NCBI GenBank assembly: GCA_958299035.1
Contig: CATQJL010000112.1
Coordinates: 6,680,123-6,744,122, forward strand
Direction: 5' to 3'
DNA from: Cylicocyclus nassatus
Lineage: Eukaryota; Nematoda; Chromadorea; Rhabditida; Strongylidae
DNA: 64,000 nucleotides
Within the stretch, counting starts at the first letter, position 1, and every line of letters begins with the position of its first letter. Under the pieces are notes generated by a model, which searched no databases, had not been told where the DNA came from, and was given only the letters and a program-made list of their open reading frames with translations. A program made the position numbers and the translations under genes. This document shows, piece by piece, positions 9,921 to 21,828 of this stretch.

Positions 9921-10082
9921 GGCTGTATCAGCCGGCATCGGTCCCGCGCCAGCAGGCCTTGCGACGACGCAGCGTCGCATGCGGCGTGCCATAACGCGTG
10001 GCAGAGTTCGCGCGCGCCAGATCGCATCGTCGCAAGTCGCCGCAGGCGCGACGTCGCATGACCGATGCTGGTTGGTACAGCC
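9921..10082. mobile_element. 162-bp GC-rich palindromic MITE
   Basis: It starts GGCTGTATCAGCCGGCATCG and ends with the near-complement CGATGCTGGTTGGTACAGCC, flanked by TATA on both sides. The arms continue through GTCGC- and GCGAC-rich sequence almost to the middle, so the whole element can fold on itself. It is far more GC-rich than its surroundings. A TA target duplication would suit a mariner-type origin. Confidence 0.6.
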
Positions 10083-10540
10083 TATATGCTAGTTCAAAAT
10101 AAATGTCTCGTCTTGTTTTCTTCTTCTAATTGCTATCTAGAAACGCTGGCGGTAAGAGGGAGAGGATAGAGAACGGGGTGGAGGGTCGTGCTGAATTCCA
10201 ACGCGTAGGAGGGGGTCGTATCCGGTGGTCTTATGCCACACCGTTTGCTCGACTCTGGTTGTGGAGTACCCTTTGATTCAACGGGTTTAGCGGCTGGTGG
10301 GCGGGGCTTCGAGACCTAATTGCGGCTAGAGAATGATTAGAGAGAACGCTCGCGATAAAGACGCAGACTGCATCGCGGGTGCGAGCGGTCGCCTCTCAGC
10401 CGCCAGTCCCCTTGAATCAAAGGTAAATGGTCATTCGAGTTTCTATATCGTACTGCATGCCATGCCCTCTACATCTAGAGCTAGTTTGGGTGGGGTTGGG
10501 GCATAATTGGGGTTTGGAGCTTAGTTGAGCTAGTTACAAT

Positions 10541-10714
10541 ATGCCGCGAAGGACATCCGGAGCACAAAATAGGAAAGCCTCAGAGAACGAGTGGCGAACC
10601 CCCGCCGAGGAGACCCCGGCCATCCCCCACTTTGCCTTCCTGAGGTATCCCATCGGCTGTCTGAGCAGCCGTAGTGGCTCGGCCAACTCGCGGCCTCCTC
10701 GCTCGTATACTTAG
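10541..10714 (+). pseudogene. Short open frame, possible zinc-finger transposase start
   Basis: A 57-codon frame opening MPRRTSGAQNRKASENEW. The S-G-A-Q-N-R-K stretch resembles the beginning of ZMYM- or TTF-type hAT-related proteins, but this is a memory-level resemblance only. The frame is cut where the foldback element at 10706 inserts. Joining the flanks across the insertion keeps it open for about 22 more codons. It may equally be a chance frame in GC-rich DNA. Confidence 0.2.
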
Positions 10715-12780
10715 GGAAATTCGAAATTTTCTCGAATACTCGAATATCGAAATTCTCGAATATTCGACTATCAAATAATATTCGAAAGTCGAAATTCTCG
10801 AATATTGGACTATCGAACATTAATCGAAAATGGAAGACTTCGAATCGAATAATATTCGAATACCGAATATCATTCGTTATTCGAATTTCAAATATTATTC
10901 GGTTCTCGAAGTGGCGATTTGAAGATGGTGTATACCAAAGGATAGAGTTTAACGCTGATCTCAGATCTATCTACCTTTTACATCTGCCATCCAATGTTCT
11001 AAAAAAGTTACGAGCTTCTCTAATGCCATTCTTTCGTGCGTTTTGGTTCGCAAAATCGTAATGATTTCTACACAATGTGCAAGCTTACAAACCACCTAAT
11101 AAGTAGGTCTAATATGAAGTCATCCAAACCTTTTCGAGTGTTCTCCGACCATGTTTTCTATCCACATGTCATCATTTCCTTTCTAGATCATACTTCTATT
11201 ATATACACAAGAAAGCCCATAACTCCATCTAGAAAAACGCGTCGCAGATAATGGCAGTATATTTGAGAACATCGTTTTATCCAATGGTATATAAATCACC
11301 TTCTGAATCGTCATCTGACACAACGAGCTTTTCTTGTAAGAATAAATAGTTTCATGTAAGTATCAAAAATAGACACTTTCATTATGTTACAATTTACGTT
11401 GAAAAAGCGGTTTAGGTGACGTGAAGAGGCTTAAAACCTAAAAACATACTCCTGTGACGGTTATGAAGAAATTTTTTGAACTTCGAAGAAGCTTGTTCAT
11501 GGTGTCCCAAAAGTAAGTACACACTTTTCAATCGTTACTACCTCTCTTCCCATTGCGTCTTTTTCCGCCATTCAAGTACCGTTCCGTAGAGGAGGCTTCA
11601 ACTTAGACTCACAGTATCGAGCGTATCACCGATCGCCTTTACTATTGTACGATTACTGTAGAAAATTTTAAGCCATTAGAAGCCATACTCTGCCTCGGAA
11701 CAAAACCAAACAAGCCAAAAAGTTTTTCACTATGGTAATGGAAGCCGCTAATTTCGAATATGAAATTTCCACTTTACTGTGATGCATCTTTCCAAGGTTA
11801 TCCCAGATAAACCGTAATAACCGAATTCCCGATATTTGTCAGAAATGTGATTACACCTTTAAAAAAGCTGAAAACACTCGTAAATTTGTATAGATCAGCG
11901 TGCTTAATAACCCTAGTACACGATTTTTCAGATTTTTTGAAAAAAATTTTGTCAGATGGCATATTTCACTGGTTCCACATGCTGGAAGTTCCTACCGTAA
12001 TCCTACAGTAAGAGAGAGAGATCGGTGATTCATCCAGTACTTTGAATCTAAGTTGAAGCCTCCTCTGCAAAGTGGTACTTGACTGGCAAAAAAAGACCCA
12101 TTGAGAAGGGAGATATTGACGATTGAAAAGTGTGTACTTACTTTTGGGACACGCTGTATACTCTCACTGAGAGTTGTGGATTGATATACAGGGGTCCCAG
12201 CAGTATGTAGATGTTTGGGCTGACCTCAACTTAGCTTACTTTGATAACTCATCTGTAGTAGAATTTGCATAAGTAAGAACTCTTTCTCTGCTACGCAGAA
12301 TTTAGATCTCTTTTGAGTTTTTTTTTGGATGTCTCATTTCGCAGTTGTTTTATTTGCTGGAACTTCCTACCGTGATAACACAATAAGAAGGACATGTGTG
12401 ATTCGCTTTCTGCTGTATGTGTAAACAGACGCCATCCCTATAGGATGTTACCCAAAGGTTGGCAAAAGACTGCGTAAGAGGTAATAGTGATCAACACTTG
12501 GGACTTCTCGTTTATGTTGTGGATATCGAATTTTCGAACAATCGATACTTATCAAATATCCGAATAGTCAGTTCTTATCGAATTTTTGAATGTTCAGTGT
12601 GTTCATTCAATGTCCATCAAATATTCGAATATTTGGAAGTTGAGATTTTCGAATATTCGAATATCGAGTATCACTCAACATCTCATTGTCAGATTTTCGA
12701 ATACTCGAATTTTCGATTCATTCGCGTTCAAATAATCTATTCAAATAATTGAATAATCATTCGATTCGGTCCAAAGTATA
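10706..12780. mobile_element. Second TATACTTTGG-family foldback element
   Basis: The termini TATACTTAGGG and GGTCCAAAGTATA match those of the element at 7956-8625. The flanking 7-bp TCGCTCG (10699-10705 and 12781-12787) is a probable target duplication. Arms of TTCGAATATTCGA-type repeats occupy about 10715-10910 and 12520-12780. The 1.6 kb between them is unrelated sequence including a nested mariner-type element. No transposase frame is visible, so it is non-autonomous. Confidence 0.7.
11501..12158. mobile_element. Mariner-type non-autonomous element nested in the foldback element
   Basis: The left end carries GTGTCCCAAAAGTAAGTACA followed by CACTTTTCAATCGT. The right end is its reverse complement, ending ACAGCG before TATA. 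The arms match over roughly 120-170 bp, including GAGGCTTCAACTTAGA. The GTCCCAAAAGTAAGTA terminus is of mariner type. The centre has no open frame long enough for a transposase. The left outer bases are decayed, so the target TA is clear only on the right. Confidence 0.75.
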
Positions 12781-12787
12781 TCGCTCG

Positions 12788-13960
12788 CACCTGCGCCGCG
12801 TTAGCGCTCGCACCTGCGCCGCGTTCGCGGACGTATTGTGTTAGCCAGGCATCAACAGCCCTCTCGCTGCTGAGGCATTGCACAGCAGAAGGTACGTGCG
12901 CGAAACCGTGGCAAAGACCGAATGATGCCGCCGTTGAGGTTAGAGTCGCTAGAGCTATGACTTCCTCACTGGGACCGCCTTTCTGTATGAAGGGCCGTTT
13001 AGCGTTCCAGAATTCAGTCGATATATCTTTCTTATTAGGAGAGGCCAGTGCGACTTGGATGTCTTCCTCGTGAGCATCTAATTGTGAGTTCTGAGATCGC
13101 AGCCCTGGCAACGATCTATCATATCCATTTAGAAATGTTAAGGTCTTTTCAGAACGTCAGTGAAAACTAAAAATGCGCTAATTGGTGTCCATCTGGCAAA
13201 AAAAAGCGCCTCCTGACACACACCCCTTTTTGCACTTCAGATGTTGAGCCAAAGGAACGATTGATATTGAGAGCGGTTTTTGTCACTCTAGATGGAAAAA
13301 ATTGGGTTAAGACTCAGTAGTAAATGCATTAGAAAACAAATCTTAAAGACTGATTGCCTAAGCGCTGTGCGAAGCTGCACCTGGACATGTTTCTCTGAAC
13401 GATAGACACGATATGGAAGGGTTATCTGTCGGGAGGACCCAATGTCACCCAGGAGTTTGGTATTGGAGAATGAGTGATGGTGCATTCTTATAGTTTGTCT
13501 CTCCTTATAAGAGTAATTCAGGGCCGCCAGCAAGCGCCGAACCAGTTTGGACCAGCTGGACGCCATCAATCGAGTCACCCTGTATAACGAAAGTATGTGA
13601 AAACATTCTAAGATTGATGGAACAAGTCAAAAGTGTTCAGACCTATTTCATTTGTAGAACTGGCAATTTTGAAGAAGCATCGACTGCAGCAAGGACATGA
13701 GGTCTACTGATCGCAAGATTTTCCTGTTGCGGCCGTAAGGTATGCTATTTTGGGCATTTATGATTGTTCAAGCCTCTTCCCTGCCTTCTTGCTAAAAACT
13801 AGCAAGGTAAAGATAAATTTTTAGCGATTGTAGAGTGATATTGCTTCCGTTATGAGGTAAAGTAAGCAGCATGAGCATATGTGCATGCTTTCGCTCTCGA
13901 ATATAGCTTTCACTTTCATTGCATTCTTATAGCAATGTTTGCTACAACATTGATGACAAG
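12788..13960. other. Intergenic, two small unassigned open frames
   Basis: Minus-strand frames at 12737-13111 (124 codons, partly inside the foldback element) and 13288-13578 (96 codons) show no recognisable motif or splice context, and I do not call them genes. No other structure was noticed. Confidence 0.4.
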
Positions 13961-14002
13961 CAAGTCTTTATTGAACTTTATTTCATTAGCATAGTGAATC
14001 AT

Positions 14003-15460
14003 TTAAGCAAAATGTGCAACACGACCAGCGTGAAGACGGCGTTGTTTCTTGTGAGATCTAGATTTAGATTTTCTAGTAGCGCTACGTCCAGCTGAATAGC
14101 TTCCACCACCGCCTCCTTGAGATCCTCCAAACGAGCTGCCTCCGCTGCCTCCACCGCCTCCTTGAGATCCTCCAAATGACATGCCTCCGCTTCCGCTCTG
14201 TCCTCCACCACCACCAAGTGGCCTTCCACCTCCGCCTGCTCCTCTTGCTGGACAAGGGCAATATGCGCCATCACTTCCTGGTCCACCGGCAGCTCCTGGT
14301 TGTCCTTGTGATCCGGGAGCTCCAGGAGCTCCAGGATTTCCAGGCGGTCCTGGTGGTCCTGCTGGTCCAGGCGCTCCCATTCCACCACTTTGACCCCCAT
14401 CTTGTCCTGGCATACCTGGTGGACCGGGTGGTCCTGCTGGTCCAGCTGGTCCGGGGATTCCTTTGGATCGTGTTCCTAAGATTTTAAGTAAATTTTTGTG
14501 TGATGAGAAGGAGATTTGAAATACCTGGATTTCCTGGTTGTCCATCTGGACCGGGCGCTCCTGGGTTTCCGTTTGATCCAGGTGGTCCCATCGGTCCCAT
14601 TGGTCCAGGCATTCCTGGAAACATACGCAATTCGGATAAACTTTCATCACATCCTCAAATTCATTTCAACCTCCGCCTCCGCCTTGTCCATCCATTCCTG
14701 GATTTCCGCTTGGTCCAGGTGGACCTGGTGGTCCATCAGGGCCGGGAGGTCCTGGAGGTCCAGCAGGGCAGGAGATGCATCCTCCACCCGAACCACTGTC
14801 TGCCATTTGCCCCATACCTCCTGGTTTTCCTGGCTGTCCAGGCATTCCATCTTCTCCCTTGAGTCCAGGTAGACCTGGTGGTCCTGAAGTAGGTTCAATA
14901 TCTCATTATTGATCTCTCTACATGCATTGAGGCGTACCCGGTGGTCCACGAGGGCATTTGGCTGCTTGAGCAGCACACTGACAACCGCCACCTCCTCCCG
15001 CACGTCCACCTCCGTATGCTGCTCCACCTCCCATGCGTCCACCTCCATATGATGCTCCACCAGTGCGTCCACCACCGTATGATCCACCTGCTTGTCCTCC
15101 ATAGCCTCGAGGTCCCGTAGAGTACGAACCTCTTCGCACACGTCCGTTGGATTCATTGCGGTCTGAGTCGCCTCGAACTGGGTGCGCGGACATCATCGTT
15201 TTCCATGCATCATTGGCGAGCTCCTGGAAAATGACGTTGAGTATACAAAAATGCATTGTCTTTTGGTAAGAAATTGGGTTAAATGCCGCAAAACAATCAG
15301 TTTCTCGACTTGCCTTGAATTGATCGAGATCCTTTTCAATTTCTTCCTGGAACTCGCTGATTTCGTTCATGACATCGAAGATTACCACATAAGTGGCAAT
15401 AATCATCAGTGCGGTACCGATGAATGTCCCGGTTATGGCGTAGTGAAGAAGTTGACCCAT
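14003..15460 (-). CDS. Cuticle collagen 1 (402 aa, five coding exons)
   Basis: A secreted collagen of the nematode exoskeleton. Coding exons: 15460-15314, 15223-14938, 14883-14671, 14614-14525 and 14475-14003; the phases join without stops. Residues 7-31 form the hydrophobic anchor of the Col_cuticle_N domain, followed by the acidic [13 protein letters not shown] and the [11 protein letters not shown] motif. RVRR at 77-80 is a likely furin/kex (BLI-4-type) cleavage site. A linker of GGGR and YGGG repeats leads to [10 protein letters not shown], then Gly-X-Y blocks split by CISCPAG, then AYCPCPAR and a long Gly-rich tail ending in a basic segment with HKKQRR. Intron 1 uses a GC donor (AAG|GCAAGT), is 90 bp long and stays open in frame. 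Poly(A) signals lie at 13967-13972 and 13977-13982. It has the most divergent C-terminus of the cluster. The start directly follows a TTACAG acceptor. Confidence 0.9.
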
Positions 15461-15572
15461 CTGTAAGTTGAATTTAAAAGTCAAATCAGAAAATGAATTT
15501 GATCTGAGCTTGAGGAACTTACCACGAAAGAAGTGTGAAAGTGCTGGTGGTGAAAAGCTTCCTGGTGATGTC

Positions 15573-15672
15573 CTTAAATACTTTTAACGCACAGTTGCCC
15601 ATGTTTGGCACTTGGATGTTGTTGTTTTGCCACTGTTGCTGTTGTCGTCCGGCATGGTTCCACGAATCTTGT
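15573..15672 (-). promoter_or_regulatory. Promoter region of collagen 1
   Basis: A TATTTAAG box (15573-15580) lies about 115 bp before the start codon. A non-coding exon ending TTTCGTG|GTAAGT near 15520 appears to be spliced to the TTACAG acceptor at the ATG. At 15653-15672 the minus strand reads GATTCGTGGAACCATGCCGG, a variant of the block shared by the other collagen promoters. Confidence 0.5.
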
Positions 15673-15689
15673 CATCGTTGAGAACAGCG

Positions 15690-17830
15690 AGGTCAAAACT
15701 GTCAGAACTTCTCTAATGTGATGTGATTCGTTGAGTCATATTGTCGAGGAAAGGCTTGTAAGAGTGTTTTGGTAGTTCCACTTATAAGTTCGTGATGTTA
15801 GTTCAACAAGCGTTATAGTTGTACTAGATCAAAACTTTGCTTCAACACATCTTGATCCTAGCATTTGGATTCACACACAATTATAGGTTATTATAGGTTT
15901 GAGGATTTGGAACTACGCTAGATTGACAAAAAAATTAGCAAATTTTTATTATGATTCACATATTGCAATTCAATGGTTTTGCTCACATTTTGTTTCTATT
16001 GTTTCATTTTTACCTGCAAATGCATTTTTTTACCGGCATCTTCTAATTTTTAAAGCTTGGTAAGGAGTGTACAAACCAAAGCAGAGAACACTCAGAGGAA
16101 ACTAGTTCACTTTAGCCATCAAATCTCTCCCGTCATTTCGCGACCAGTATTGGTCAGTTGCGTATACATAAAATGTATCTTATTGTTAGTGCGTAGACCA
16201 AATCTCTCCTGTACTAGCGTCCTTAAAAATAGCAGGCAGTACGACTCTATGTACAACTAAGACTCTCCATTAGTTGGACTGGTTGATTACGAAAGGTATG
16301 AAACCTGTGAAATTTTTTGCTGTAACATCTTTATAAAAAAGAATACATACAAATTCTACTCAAAAACACTTCTCCCATGTCTTATTCAAGACATGAACAG
16401 GAAAAACAATGCAAAAGGAATCAGATATGCTGTACAGCTGCCGTTTCACCAGCCATCTGCCAATATCTGTGCAAATAAAGCAATTGCCATGAAAGCCTGA
16501 AGTCGCATTTTTTTACTGTCTTGTTGGGTGTAATGTACCAGTAGTCTGATTGAACTGATCCAGGACCCAAGCATTAAAAAAGCGGAAGGATTGCTTTGAC
16601 ATATCCACGATAACCTAATTCATGAAAAATTGATAGTCCTGAAGAGAATGCGTATTCCTCTTAGGTGGTGGCATGGTTGCCCTTAATTAGGATCTGAATT
16701 CGCTTGCATAAACCTCGTAATTCATTCCATGTGTCACCATGTGGTATGTACACCATTCAGTCAACTTCGGTGCGCTACTTTGCAACGTCTCATCATCCTT
16801 TACACTACTTAGAAAATTGTCATATAGAGTATCCCTCCGCAAGTGTATTTGGAGAAAATTCTGATTTAACGTCATGGTAGCGCGGCGTTGCCTGCGAATC
16901 CACTTAATCCATGCGACGGCGGTTAAGCGCTACTATAATAGGCCTATTCTAGGCTTTAGAAGTTTCAAAGTTCTAGAAGGAAACAATGAACCTCGCATAG
17001 ACAGTATATAGACAATTCTGTACTTTTGAGCGGTTTTGAAATATGAATGTGTTTCAAGAATTCCAATTGCGCTGCTAATTGCAGTCTGTAAAATTTTCGG
17101 TCATTTCCCAGCAACAACAGTCACATTCAACAACAGTGGGGATAATGTTTTCATCTGTCCGCAGCCGCAAGCAACAGCGGGGAATGTCTCGCAATAGCAG
17201 AGTGAGACCCGCCGCTACCTGTATGCTAAAATTGTATTCTATGTGCGAGTTGAAGTCAGGAAAAATGTGGAAAATTCTCGATGTTCCTTCTAGCAAATAT
17301 TAGACTGTTTTCGAAATTTTGAATTGAAAAATTGCGCGTATTTTGTAGGCATGCATACGTTACGGTAGCGTTTATGGCAGTCGCTATCGCTTCTTTAGAC
17401 TGAACAATAGAATTGTCTCTAACTTTTCCCACTTTAGACAATTTCTCAAATGAGTATTACTGTTGGTGGTTATATGATCTTAGAAGCGAATGGGTGGTCG
17501 AGAATCTTCAGAGGTGGGGTAGAGATACGATGAGAATTAGGAAGGAATTTTTGTATAGCTTGTGGCCTTTATGCGAGACTGAGAATGATGAAAACCGTTG
17601 TTCATTGGGTCGGCCACTTGCGGGTGGATATCGCGCGTTTGTCAAGTGCTCGCCGTAATATCCGCGGATATTATAGGGCTCTTATCGCGTATCTCAGGCG
17701 CACCTTCGACATGGGCACTGCGTAGGCTGTAGGTGGTTGGCGGCTCGTCATGATTGTTTGGGTATGATCAGAAACTGCGAGCGAGTTTTCACCTCAAGTA
17801 ACATCTTTTCTTTCAGGTCCCATCACTGTT
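15690..17830. other. Intergenic between collagens 1 and 2
   Basis: About 2.1 kb of AT-rich sequence. No open frame with splice support, RNA gene or clear mobile element was found. Confidence 0.5.
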
Positions 17831-17864
17831 TACTAGTACTATGTTTATTGAGCTTATGAGATCA

Positions 17865-19090
17865 CTAAAGAACGCGGTTCTTGAACGGCCCATTGGCATT
17901 GGCATTTCCTTGGAGTACGGTGGTGACCTGGAATCCGTTATTGCTTCCACCAAAACCGGCTCCACTACCGCCAGCTCCAACGGCACCGCCGAATGAACCA
18001 GTCCTTGGAGGGCAGGGACAATATGCTCCATCACGTCCTGGTGATCCATTGGATCCAGCCTGTCCTGCACCTCCAGCTGCTCCCGGTGCTCCAGGATGTC
18101 CGGCTGGTCCTGGTGCCCCTGCAGGTCCGGGTGCTCCAGCGCCTCCGTGTCCTCCGTCTTGACCGGGCTGTCCTGGTGCTCCTGGTGGTCCTGGTGGTCC
18201 AGCTGGGCCAGGTGCTGAGTGTGAGCGGGTTCCTAAATCACCGAAGGCTTTTCATTATAGTGGACTCTGCTAGATCAATCTCACCTGGTGATCCGGGAGC
18301 TCCATCTTGTCCAGGTCTTCCCGGGTTTCCATTAGCTCCGGGTGCTCCAGGAGCTCCAGCAGGTCCGGGGGCACCTTCAAATTAGACAGGTAAAATCATT
18401 CTGCATCATATGTTGCAACGAAGGTGTACCTCCTGCTCCGCCGTGTCCATCTCGTCCTGGGTTTCCGCTTGGGCCTGCTGCTCCTGGTGCACCACTTGGT
18501 CCAGGTGGCCCTGGTGGTCCGGCTGGGCATCTGATACATCCCGATAAATGTCCCATTTGCGCAGCATGTCCACTTTGTCCTGCTCCGCCGGGTCTTCCTG
18601 GTGCGCCATCTTCTCCAGGGTGTCCAGGCAATCCAGGTGGGCCTGAATGAAACGTGAAGTTCACTGCTCTTAGTTTGTCAACTATCTTAGTTACCTGGAG
18701 GACCGTGAGGGCAGCCGCTAGCTTGAGCAGCACATTGACATCCGCCACTGCTACCACCACTTCCTGCCCAGTTTCCACTGCCACCTCCATACCCAGCTGT
18801 TCCTTCCGAGTAAGAAGCTCGTTTGAGTCTCAGAATGGAATCAATTGTGTGTTGTCTTTCCATCATTATCTTCCAAGCGTCGTCAGCAAAATTCTGCAAA
18901 AGTATGTTCATTAGAAAATGGGACCTGCGCATCAGTAACGAACTCTGAATTGGTCGAGATCCTCTTCGATTTCTGTTTGAAAATCGTTGATGTCACTGAC
19001 TACGCTGAAGACAATGACACAAGCCATCCCCATAATTAGAGCAGTGGTGACGAATGTTCCGCCGATGGCATAGTGGAGAGTAGCACCCAT
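17865..19090 (-). CDS. Cuticle collagen 2 (338 aa)
   Basis: Coding exons: 19090-18944, 18893-18695, 18642-18430, 18374-18285 and 18232-17865. The N-terminus [13 protein letters not shown] leads into a hydrophobic segment (about 8-31), then [15 protein letters not shown] at 71-74 is the probable processing site before ASYSEG. The Gly/Ser linker is the shortest of the GWSG type, and [10 protein letters not shown] opens the first triple-helical block. The middle cysteine motif is CIRCPAG. The last exon ends its triple helix at [10 protein letters not shown], with a short tail terminating in PFKNRVL, a weaker version of the basic ending of its neighbours. AATAAA is at 17844-17849 (as TTTATT on the plus strand). 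The intron-2 and intron-3 positions equal those in the other nine genes. It is closest to collagens 3 and 4 in the last exon. Confidence 0.9.
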
Positions 19091-19178
19091 CTGCAAGAAG
19101 AGTTTTTTCAGCACAAATTTTTTTTGACAAGGCAGACGTGGGCAAAAGGCAGTAGTGTAGGGGAAGGTTGTTGCTATT

Positions 19179-19275
19179 CTTTTATACTCCGTTGATTATA
19201 CCTTTACGCGTTGGTTCACTAATCCGGTTGTGGTTGTTGCTAGTAGCTTTTGGCTGTGAAACCGCAAACCCGATG
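19179..19275 (-). promoter_or_regulatory. Promoter of collagen 2
   Basis: GGAGTATAAAAG (TATA box 19179-19186) stands about 90 bp before the start. Upstream, at 19246-19275, the minus strand reads ATCGGGTTTGCGGTTTCACA followed by GCCAAAAGC, the block shared with collagen 3. Confidence 0.55.
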
Positions 19276-21190
19276 TAATGGAGATTGCATGATCTAGCTG
19301 TTATCGGCTAATTCGAATGATTGATAGCTATAACTCTCTTACTGATTAACTACAATCTTTATGAGAGATGTGACCTTAGCAAACACAAAGCTAATTCGGA
19401 CTGCAGCAATCCTCTTGCAACTTTTCTTATAAATCATTACAAGATTTGCATCTAAACGTGATGGATAACAAAATCAGTTTTCGTCTATTTAGAGCCAAAG
19501 GAAGGATTAATCCATTACCAGGAGCGTTCTTTCACATAAACGATCTGAAATTTCCTGCGTGGTCACGATAGATTAGGTGACATTTGCGCGAAATGCAAAT
19601 GGGTACTTCTTTTGTTCAAAAGTTTTGTCTGAGGGGGTCCCTTTCGAGGCTTTCCAAGCAAAACTAACGCCTACAGTGTCAGGGCGTCATAAGTCAAGAT
19701 GTAAATTGAAAACTGGGCTATATGCTGCAAATTGCATGTGTTAGTTTATGAAGAAAGTCTCCGGGCATTTACACTAGGGAATTCCAAGTCGCAGTGGCGA
19801 TCTGGAATGAAATATTTTTGAAATGTTTCAATGAGATGTTTTTCCAAATCTATCATCCTATCTGCTAAACGATTTCTCAAAAGAAGTTAGGAGCGCTTGA
19901 TAATCTAGATTTGGCAAACTTTCAGTGCCGTACTTTCAGGGAGCTGTTTGTAAAAATTTATTCATGTTTTTGATAAAGGTTTCTTTTTAATTCGACACTA
20001 AGCCGACGCTTTCCGACTGAGCTTCTAGGCACATTGTGCCGTAGGAGCCCAATGATTTAGCGCATCCGAACGTTCAAAACCTCCTGGAGATTCACTCAGT
20101 AGATTTGGAAGGTAGATTTGGAAACAGCTCATCAAGACGCATCTAATGATGTGCATTTTAAGATGGCCACTGAGACTTGGGCTTCTTCCGTGGTCAGGTA
20201 AGCAATCTTCATTATTACAAACATCCATTGATAAGGTGCCAACTCGGTATGCAAATAGTCATGGGAACGCCATATTATGGCTAAGAATTCTATAGAGATT
20301 TATGTGAACGAAAGTCATTTATTATGCGGGTTTGACTTACAATCTCAACAACCCCAGGAGTTAGCTCAGAAATTAGTCATACATTCGTCAGTGGTGGTCC
20401 GTAATTCGCACTCGGCAATGTTGAAATGTGCTATCAATTTTTAGGCACTATTTTCTGTCCTGCATATCTGCTGTTCCTTGTTTTGAGGAGAATTTGGGGA
20501 AAAATCTCATTTATTCCTCAATTACGGCTGTGATGAATGCGAGGTGATTGAAACATAAGCTAAAAAAGAGTTATAACAAATTTGGTGAAGGGTGGATTTT
20601 TCCAAGCAACGATATCACAATGCCAAAACTCCTAAAAGTCGTTCCTCCTATCTGCGGTATTCACCGAGATTCGGAATGTGCGAAACGATGAGCACAACAC
20701 TAATTTTCCCAACCAAAGTTGTAGTATTTTCCATTTCCAGGATGAGATGTCATTTATATGAGTAGTGTAAATCTAGTGGAGTTTTGGATTGTGACCCCCT
20801 GCGTAAGTGGAAGAAACTACAGTACAAAATGTGTCATGAACCATGTTTTCTTTTCAAATTTTTTCGTCTTTTTCTAAATCCAAAGCTTGGTGATGCTGTA
20901 CCAACGCGTCAGAGGCAGCAGTTTAGCTGTGATGGTCCTGGGTGATTTACAGGCACTCCATATTTATATGCGATGATGATTGGCAGACGCGACTGGATTA
21001 AACTCTTCGCTGCTTGATAGACTATTGTAGTGAGATTAGCTCGTTCATTCGTTTACGTAAATTCTTCGTTTATGCATGGTATTTTGGAGCTAGTTGATAG
21101 TGCTTACTAAGATTTTTATCGAGCTATAGCAGTCCCCACATACGGGCGCGTTTTTTTTTGAGCAAAATGGCGCTGTTGCTTCATGGAGAA
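19276..21190. other. Intergenic between collagen 2 and the inverted duplication
   Basis: No gene seen. A stretch near 20085-20190 (AGATTTGGAAGGTAGATTTG, then GAAACAGC) has a diverged direct copy near 24240-24320, so a low-copy dispersed repeat is present on both sides of collagen 3. Confidence 0.45.
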
Positions 21191-21828
21191 CAAGGACAGT
21201 AGGACATAGGTGGGATGTAGGTCCATTCGCACGACCGTAATGCTGTTGCACTTCCGTACAGGATCGCGTCGCGCGCGTACCTTGCGGCCGTTATTTCCTA
21301 AGCCAAAAAAGGGAAATTTGCCACGTGGCCACATGTTTAAACAAGTCACGCAGGGTGGCTAACGAACACATTCGTGCGAAGGGGCCACTGCCTGCATAGG
21401 TACTCCTACCACTAAATTCAAGGAAAAAAGATGCGACGTCTCTAATACCCTTCAAAGGCATTCCGGACACATTCTACTTCATAATCGACAAGGTTTCTGA
21501 ATGTGTGCAGGCTTTCTATAGTGACTGCGGGGTGCGAGCCGATTACCAAATTAGTGCTTTTATCCTCCACATTACTATGGCATCGATTTACCGTCCCTGG
21601 ACGGTGGAGGGGTGGTTCGCCAGGGAGGGGATCGAACTTCGGCCCAACTTGGTCATAACTCGTACCACCGCACCACTCGTTCTTGTATTACAAATTTTTG
21701 AGCAAATCTCTCACTGGAACCTCTACCCTACGCAGCAACGCAGTGTCCGGTGAGGAAAGGTACGTGAAATTGCTTGCATAAGTAATCTTCCGTGAACTAT
21801 CAAAATCTTTATTGAGCTACGGCAAAAA

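Noticed and set aside
12737..13111. 124-codon minus-strand frame beside the foldback element
   Set aside because: Its last part lies inside the transposon, and no family, splice site or promoter could be identified.
13288..13578. 96-codon minus-strand frame near a CCCTGTATAACG end-like sequence
   Set aside because: No partner inverted repeat was found and the peptide has no recognisable motif.
15224..15313. Treating the open first intron of collagen 1 as coding
   Set aside because: The other nine genes splice at exactly the same place, the flanks fit AG|GCAAGT...TTCCAG, and the inserted residues (Cys- and Phe-rich) do not fit the family. Retention remains possible and is listed as a finding.
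21630..21665. tRNA-like T-loop (GTTCGATCCC) in both arms of the inverted duplication, also near 25350 and 27590
   Set aside because: No matching acceptor, anticodon or T stem could be built around it; at most a remnant of a tRNA-derived repeat.
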